Shown here piece after piece: positions 57,766-64,000 of a stretch of 64,000 nucleotides of DNA. The number at the start of each line of letters is the position of its first letter. Positions within the stretch are counted from its first letter, which is position 1. A program made the translations under genes and the position numbers. The DNA is from Gnetum montanum (lineage: Eukaryota > Streptophyta > Gnetopsida > Gnetales > Gnetaceae), in the NCBI GenBank assembly GCA_015680685.1, contig MNCI01000217.1, positions 74,755 through 138,754 of the forward strand, written 5' to 3'. The notes under the pieces were generated by a model. That model made no database searches and was not told the origin of the DNA. It saw nothing but the letters and a program-made list of their open reading frames with translations.

Positions 57766-57904
57766 CTTGCAAACTACCCTCAAAGTGTGGACTACCCAAG
57801 TTGGTGAACCATGTTAAAATTGGTGTGTGTTTTGTGTTAAAGAATTTTTATTTGGAGAACTTATTCATTCCTTCCCCTCCCCCCCGCCCCCCCCCCCCCT
57901 TTCT

Positions 57905-58564
57905 AATTTTAATGATCTACATGAACTACATCCAACATTGCTCTATGGTGCTTAGTGTCCACAAAAGCCACTGCTTCCTAGAACTCTTTAAAAGCAGTCA
58001 TTTTTCTCGCTTCTTCCATAGGGTTTCCCTACCCATCTAGGTGAAGCTCCTTACCTTGGTGCTAGATGTGCCTTCTCAGCACCCCATAGGATGCATTGCA
58101 CTGAATGTTCATGATGACATATGGGTAGCACCCCTCTCAAAGCCACAAACATGCACTATTTTTGTGATCCTAGTCAAGTAGATGTTGTATTAGCACCTCC
58201 TCCCATGCTTTCTTCTCTTTATGCTCCTATTGCTCCCTCTCCCTCTATTCTTGGAGCTGGGCCTCCTCTTGTAGCTTGTCCTAAACCTTTTTCTTAAGCT
58301 TATCTTCCAAAGCATGCAAGGCCACCACCTTTGCCAAATTGTGGTAGATCCTCTCTGCCTTAGCTACCTCCTCATACTTCTACATTAGACACTCCAGCTC
58401 CTGCTGAAACTCCTCCTCCCACTGCCTTAGCCATGCCTCCCAAAAAACATCCTCCTTTGCTTGGATTCACTCCATTATCTCTGGCTCCACCACTTTGCTT
58501 GAGATTGCTAAGACCCCCCAAACCACACCACCTGGCTCTCTCCTTGTTTAGATGTACCTACTAG
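57905..58564 (-). mobile_element. LINE G/K C-terminal extension, right part (cut by element C)
   Basis: Minus strand encodes AVAFVDTKHHRAMLD-like residues near 57925-57975, matching HATAFVDTKQHRRMLD of LINE F. It continues upstream with YPYVIMNI and a Glu/Gln/Lys-rich coiled-coil-like region (58200-58480). It ends abruptly where the LTR of element C begins. The rest of this LINE should lie beyond element C, outside the window. Confidence 0.65.
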
Positions 58565-59359
58565 TGAGCCACGATATTGCGTCTGACCTTGCAATATCAT
58601 GTATGCAATATCACAGCATGCTGCAATGCCTATAAATAAGAGGCGGCTTTTCATGTTTTAGGCATCTAGAGTTAGTCCCTTAGCCAAACTATAGCAATTT
58701 TACCATTCCAGAGTTAGAATAATTTCCATGCACCTGCAGTAGGAGTCTGAAAGTGAACGGATCTTTATTCGAGCAAATTGTACCTAAGCACACATTTGTG
58801 TACGACAATAAATACAAACTTTCTGATAAACCTTGTAGCATATGGACTAAGCTAAATAGGATTTAATTATTGTTAAATGTTTAAATGGTTTCCTAGATAA
58901 TTAATCTCTCTCAACCCTTGACTCTCCTAGTTAAATGCATTCAGTACGACTGCTTTGAGCATGTGTGTAATGCTTGGTAACCCTGTAACGAGTAGCGTTT
59001 GGTAATCCTAGTAGCGTTGCACTGGTTCAAGGTGTGTGCGGCAAGTGGGAACGGATACTAATGCTAGGACAATTAGAACTTAGTTAGTGAATAGTTAAAG
59101 AAAGTTAGTTATTTAGTTCTCTTCACCTTTCCCTACTAGCATAGGCATTAAAAAGATAAAAGTTATAAAAATCACATACCTCAAACTTACTTAACCATAC
59201 AACCGTGACAATATAAGTAAGTTTGGGAGGACAAAAATTGGTTAACCTTAAGTGTTCCATTAAGGCGCGTAAGCACTTAGTCCTTGGAGTTTTGACCAGA
59301 TCGCGTGTGAGATGCTTGTATTTGTATGGTTGAGTGTAGGGGTACCTCACCACTCATCA
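58565..59359 (+). repeat. 5' LTR of element C (about 795 bp)
   Basis: Begins TGAGCCACGATATTGCG (the TGATG terminus is not intact) and ends CACTCATCA before the PBS. TATAAATA at 58631-58638. CCTGCAGTAGGAG near 58733, TTTATTCGAGC near 58762 and ACAATAAATAC near 58803. The GATATC array is reduced and decayed (GATATTGCG, CAATATCATG). Confidence 0.82.
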
Positions 59360-59360
59360 T

Positions 59361-59378
59361 TGGTGCTATTGCCGGGGA
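59361..59378 (+). other. Primer binding site of element C (tRNA-Asp type)
   Basis: TGGTGCTATTGCCGGGGA, two C-to-T-type changes from the canonical tRNA-Asp complement. Confidence 0.85.
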
Positions 59379-59507
59379 CTTAGTTGTTTGTGTGCTATGT
59401 AAAACATATGAGATCATTCATAGCATTAGGATGTTAGAACAAACCCTTAGGGTTGATCAAAAGAAAAAAATAAGATAACGGTAAATAGCACATCGAACAA
59501 GACAAAA

Positions 59508-61850
59508 ATGTCTTCTTCTTCGCACAAAAGCACTTCACCACCTAGGAACAACATTAGAGACAGTCAGTAGAACAACACACATAACCAAAATCCGCCAGTT
59601 CCTCAACAATTCTGTGTGGTATATATTCATCATGATGAGTATATACACAACTTTACCTTTATTCTCCATCAAGATGAAAAATTGTGTTGGAGAGACTTGG
59701 AGGGTAACATAATGTTGCCTCTAAACCAAGCAGTTCCCAACATGCTCCTTCGTGCTCTTGCACGAATAGGCATGTCACAATTGTATGCAGAGTACATTGC
59801 ATGTGATTACGACACAAGGGATTACCATCCCACAGAAGCACAACATCAATGGGACTTGCGATAGGAGAGTTACGACACATCTTTGAAGGGCAAAGAACCC
59901 TATAACGCTCCACCCGTCTTAAGCAAAATTGAGGGTGGTGAACCTATTTCAATAGGTTCTCCACAAAACGATGTTCCCCCTCCTAACGATGGTGAGGAGG
60001 TGGTGTATTAGAACCTTCACTCCATGATTCACAATCCTGGTTTTGATTCCCATGAACACCAAGTGTTCAACGAGGGAACACAAACACATGATAAGGATGG
60101 ACATTCTAATCGTCATCACGATCAGGGATGGGACCACCAAAGAGAAGGTAGGAAACATCGTCATGGCGATGGTTCTCCTTCTTCTTCACCTTCATCATCA
60201 CATTCACCCTCTCCTTCAGTATCAAGATGCAGTCATAAGGAACCTGACCATGAGGATAAGGGTAAGCAAAGTGAGAAACCTCAACAAGAGAGTTGGGAAC
60301 GAGGACGAGGGCATTCTAGAGAATCACAGCATGAAAGAAGGGAGAGTAGGGAATTGCATAGACATCACAGACACTATGAAAGAAATGACCACAAAGAACC
60401 CCTACTTGCAATTTGAAGCATGTTAGACATCACGGAGGCTGTTAGAATTCCTACAAGGCACCAAAAAGATAGCAGGATCAAGAGATTAGACATGAATAAC
60501 ATCCCACGATTTGAGGGGGGATACAACGCTGATCCTCAAAACCACTTACAAGCATTCATGATGCATGTGCCTTGTAGAACATTGAGAAAAAATGGCAAAA
60601 GCTAAAGTTGTTCCTAAGGATACTAGTAAAAGAAGCAGAAAGTTGGTATTGGTCCTTAGAACCAGAATCCATTCGAAGGTGAAGTATGATGCTAGAACTA
60701 TTTAACGATAAGTATCAAATGTACTCCCAGATGTCCAACCTGTGAAAGCAAATCCAAGGATGAAAGAAGGGAATTCATGAATCGTTAGATGCTACCATGG
60801 GCCGATACTATGCACTGTTACATCGTTGCCCGAGCCATGGTTACTCGCAGCAGGATCAACTATGCCATCTCATAGATGGACTTAGGCATGAAACCAAGAG
60901 AACCCTTGGAACATATGCCCAAGGGAGATTATCAAAGCTTAGGTCCCATCAGATTCATAGATTTTTGGAGCAAGTAGCTAAGGAAGAAGGGGAGCTATGT
61001 AAGACAGAAAGTGCGGAAGAGTACAACTGCAATCCTTCCCTCTGAAAAAGGAGAGTGAAATTCTGTGAGGAGGAGGAAGAGTCACCACTCGAAGAGATGG
61101 TGAATAGGAAAACCTTGCCGCTCCAAAAATTAACAACAAAAATGTCGACAAAGGTAGACCAAATGTGGAAATCCTTAGATAGTAGATTTGAAACCATTCT
61201 CAAAATCATAGAGGAGTCTAAGGAGCGAAGTAGTGACTATGAAAAAAAGAAAAAGAGGGATTTGGACCATGCACGTAACAAAGGTAAGGGTAAAATGGCC
61301 ATCACTGAAGAGGTTGTGGATTCTGATATGGACAATGATGGTGGATCTGAGATATGCCAGTATGACCATCCTAAGGGATGTTTCCCCGTAATCTCACATC
61401 TGCAAGAGTCTAGGGTGTATGCACTTAACCCACGACTTAACAAACGGCAAACACCTCGATGGTTACCTTATTTCCAAGGTAACCCGAGGTAATTCCACCA
61501 ACCATTAACGTATTATCCAAGTGGAACTCCACAATAACCTATTGAGCAACACCTACAGTGACAATACCCATAGTCATGGGGGATGCCACTACCAAGGCAA
61601 CAATACCCTTACCGGCAATTGGATCCATATGGCTATTACGTGCAGCAGCCAATCTCTCCACATGACTCTGTCGATCATGTGACTCCACAACATCACTAAC
61701 ATCACTACCAAGATTAGGAGTATTATAGGACTCCTTCTCCTGGGAGAGATAACCCTCAAACATACCATCCTTCAAATCCATCCACATCTCTCACACCGAT
61801 AGCTCCATTGCCATCCCCTTCAGCAATGCAAGGGGAACTCCCCACTCAAC
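59508..61850 (+). pseudogene. Element C Gag
   Basis: Start ATG 59508 (MSSSSHKSTSPPRNN). N-terminal DEYIHNFTFILHQDEK; a long Ser/His/Arg-rich linker (60024-60400); capsid region RLDMNNIPRFEGGYNADPQ; MGRYYALLHRCPSHGYSQQD; LIDGLRHETKRTLGTYAQGR; QVAKEEGELC; degenerate knuckle SEICQYDHPKGC (first Cys is Ser). Compared with B, a one-base deletion near 60558 shifts the frame. Stops include TAG 60575 (shared with B), TGA 60761 (TAG in B, Trp in D), TGA at 61042 (Arg in B) and TAA near 61489 (CAG in B). Gln/Pro-rich tail. Confidence 0.85.
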
Positions 61851-62662
61851 GACAGGAACACAATGCTACGAGAGTTGTAAACCTTCAACCCGTTGCTGAT
61901 TCTGACAACCGCACAAAGAGAGGACCTTTCTTCAGAACCAACTGTCCAAATAGGCTCTCACAACCACAAGTGGTTGAGCCTCTGAATGCTTCTCCATCAA
62001 ATAAGGCTTCAGAGCTCCCTTCAAACCAAAAATAGAGCTCAACTCACACAATTATGTTAACACATACCATCACTGACTGGATTAAGGAGGGCCACCTTCC
62101 CAGGAAATTCACTGATCCCAGAAGTCCTTTAATGTATCTCCAAGTCGAAGGGAATGAACCATGTAAAGCTCTTCTGGACTTAGGTTCCGGAGTCAACTTA
62201 ATATCACAAAAGATGTATAAATCCTGGAACCTTCCTCCACTAAAGAAGAGCAATATTCGCTTAGAGCTGGCTAACCAATCCATCACTGTTCCCTTGGGAC
62301 TTGTGGAGGACATTGTTACCACTGTATGTGGTTTGTCATATCCAGCTGATTTCCTAGTGATACAAGTAAACAATGACAAAGGGGACTTCCCAATAATAAT
62401 GGGAAGGGCATGGCTAAGCACCATAAATGCATGCCTAGGAATTTGTGATCTTTTTCTAGAAATATCTAAGGAAAACACTTTTGGGAAGATCGAGAGGAAG
62501 AAATTTCCATGCATCACATACAGTGATACAGGGTGTGATTACGTACAGGAATGTTCAACATTGCCTACATGCAACCGGTGTGCCCAAGAAATTAACATAC
62601 AAAAGTGTCTGTATATAGCAACCACACAACGAGAAGACACCCAGTGGTTGATAGCTAATTAA
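61851..62662 (+). pseudogene. Element C protease
   Basis: The best-preserved protease in the window: an uninterrupted frame from 62054 to 62662 with MLTHTITDWIKEGHLPRK, ALLDLGSGVNLIS (catalytic Asp kept), ANQSITVPLGLVEDIV and IIMGRAWLS, and a Cys-rich tail (CNRCAQEINIQKCLY). The frame stops at TAA 62660. It continues to about 62872 with LNLKTSVDGSWKF and then ends in the pol-less junction. Confidence 0.87.
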
Positions 62663-62872
62663 GAGAGTAACTCACCAAAGTGCATGGAATTAAACGGGGG
62701 AAAAACTTGCACCCATGTCAAAAGGATAGATGCACTAGAGCAACAGTGTCACCAACTTTCAACCCTTAACCTAAAAACATCAGTAGATGGGAGCTGGAAA
62801 TTCTTACAAAATTTAAACAAATGCTCCAATAGGAGAATAGTAGTCGATGTGCAAGAAATTAAACCTTATTAG

Positions 62873-63587
62873 AAACTTAGAATAGCTGGTGCACATAATA
62901 CCTCTGAGAGAGGATGACCTCGCTCATTATTTTCAATCTTCTCCTTTCAACTTAGTCATGGGGAGATGGCCACCTATGCTAATCAATCAAGGCCCTCAGT
63001 TCCTTTTTAAGTTTTTGTTTTATACATTTTTTTTTACAAATTTCTTTAACTTTTCTTGTTTTTGTTTTGCAACATCGTTCATAATTTTTCGTTTAATCAT
63101 GTGTTTATTTATTTTGTTAAGTTTGTTATCTAATAAGTGCTCCTAAAGATGGTATGAACTCTATTCCATTGGTTGCTAATGTTTGGTTTTTACCTTTGAG
63201 TTATGATGTTGATACTAAGGTATGGTTCTTTTGATATAACAAGCAATGAGTCCAGGTCATCCATGCATCCATGAATTTCTATGGTCTCTCTTGGCTTGGA
63301 ACTGTATAGTCCCCTTTACTTAAATAATAAGAAATATCAACAAATTAGTGATTGGGCATTTCTCAAACTAAGGAAGGACTCAAGGACTGAAAAGGGTGTG
63401 ACTTTAAGAGAACTTGATGCATTTGTGTTGGCCATTCTCTTGGGTGCTTGGATGTTTCCTTCTTGAGTTTTCCTTACCATTTTGACATTGCTCCATTATT
63501 GGGAAGCTGAGCTAATAAAAATAATAAGTCTTTGCATGGTGTGGTTCTCACGCAAAACATAAAAAAAGGTGAGAATTCAAAGCACAT
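62873..63587 (+). other. Non-coding 3' region of element C
   Basis: Polypurine box TTAGTCATGGGGAGATG near 62952, then TTTTTGTTTTATACA (one unit of the B minisatellite), GTGTGACTTTAAGAGAACTT near 63396, TCTTTGCATGGTGTGG near 63529 and ATTCAAAGCACA near 63573. Same order as in A and B. No pol. Confidence 0.7.
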
Positions 63588-64000
63588 CTTGTACTGACCT
63601 AAATCATCGATGTAAGGCTGGAAGGGAAACAGACACCGAGAGATCGTTGGACAACCACAGTTGACTCTACCTTCGCTTGAGGGCAAGCTGGAAAAGGGAA
63701 CGAAGGCAGAGTGCCTTGGATGGTTTGCACGCAAATCAACCAAGGATTTCCCTGATCGTAGGCTACGGTTAGCGCTGGGGTTATCGTAAACGGTATGTAA
63801 ATGGAATGTAAACAATGATACGAAATGTGAATAAAGCGTACAGGATTATGAATAAAGCATAAACAAAGTTATATTTGTAAAGCATAAAAGGAACTTAAAC
63901 AATGTGAATGGGAGGCAATAATGAAACTGTATTATATTGTTTTTTAAAAAAATGTGCATCAGTCAAAGAGTAGTTGCACAAGTGTGAATGGCAAGTCAAA
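63588..64000 (+). mobile_element. Candidate insertion or LTR start in element C (partial)
   Basis: From TGTACTGACCTAAATCATCG onward the sequence no longer follows elements A and B, and its base composition is less AT-biased. A TG start at the breakpoint suggests a nested LTR, but its far end is outside the window. Confidence 0.3.

Larger units (their letters stand above)
56137..57904 (+). mobile_element. Insertion of about 1.8 kb (LTR-like) inside the LINE, carrying the 50-bp satellite
   Basis: Starts TGTTAAGGAAAATGGAG and ends near ATTCATTCCTTCCCCTCCCC plus a long C run (57880-57898). It interrupts LINE sequence that is continuous in LINE F (26040-26110). It contains a 50-bp tandem array and a 107-bp direct duplication. 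It has no coding capacity. It could be a solo LTR of an unidentified (perhaps Copia) element; target duplications are not clear. Confidence 0.45.
58565..63587 (+). mobile_element. Element C: second gag-protease element lacking pol (3' part interrupted)
   Basis: 5' LTR, PBS, gag, protease and then the shared 3' region without RT, RH or IN, exactly as in element B. Gag and protease are similar to B throughout. After about 63587 the collinearity with A and B is lost (AATTCAAAGCACA then CTTGTACTGACC), so the element seems to be interrupted or truncated there. The 3' LTR is not in the window. Confidence 0.87.

Overview
The window looks like intergenic DNA from a large, repeat-rich plant nuclear genome. 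Signs of this are Ty3/gypsy elements of the Athila/Tat type primed by tRNA-Asp, plant L1-type LINEs with a zf-RVT domain, RTE-like LINE remnants, a chromovirus integrase remnant and a plant-type TTTAGGG repeat. A gymnosperm would fit the density and age of the repeats, but the sequence does not prove it. I found no intact host protein-coding gene, rRNA gene, functional tRNA gene or CRISPR array. Nearly every reading frame is a decayed mobile-element frame. Most of the premature stops that can be checked lie where a sister copy or the family consensus has CAG, CAA, CGA or TGG, as expected from deamination of methylated cytosines.

Layout. Element A (1-9831, +) is the 3' part of an old autonomous Athila-like element: gag end, protease, RT, RNase H, integrase, then an extra 2.8-kb third ORF ending in coiled coil, then the 3' LTR. 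The stretch 9.8-17.6 kb is AT-rich and holds a 0.7-kb direct-repeat pair, a small CpG-retaining patch with an inverted pair of G-boxes (possible promoter or first exon) and a tRNA-derived SINE-like stretch. The stretch 17.6-38.8 kb is nested LINEs. Full-length L1 element E (18645-24531, -) sits in a LINE repeat with a 13-bp target duplication. Full-length L1 element F (about 25735-31690, -) sits in the C-terminal domain of another LINE. A chromovirus integrase remnant (-) follows, then an RTE-like 3' end (+), then an RTE-like LINE (-) with an internally multiplied RT segment.

Elements B (38793-45925, +), D (46782-52513, -) and C (58565 to about 63587, +) are relatives of A. B and C keep gag and protease but have no RT, RNase H or integrase, with the loss at the same place. 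D keeps gag only. They look like non-autonomous passengers of an A-like autonomous partner. B and D lie tail to tail and both have lost the outer end of their 3' LTR. Three TTTAGGG units sit exactly at B's breakpoint, and a LINE scrap fills the gap. The stretch 52.5-55.8 kb is AT-rich with a LINE endonuclease remnant. At 55.8-58.56 kb lies a LINE of the F family split by an insertion of about 1.8 kb that carries twelve apparently identical 50-bp tandem repeats.

Items most worth a second look: the pol-less gag-protease family, the C-terminal domain shared by the L1 LINEs, the third ORF of element A with a U3-like tract just upstream, the palindromic GCGATATCGC promoter region of the B LTR, and the telomere-repeat scar.
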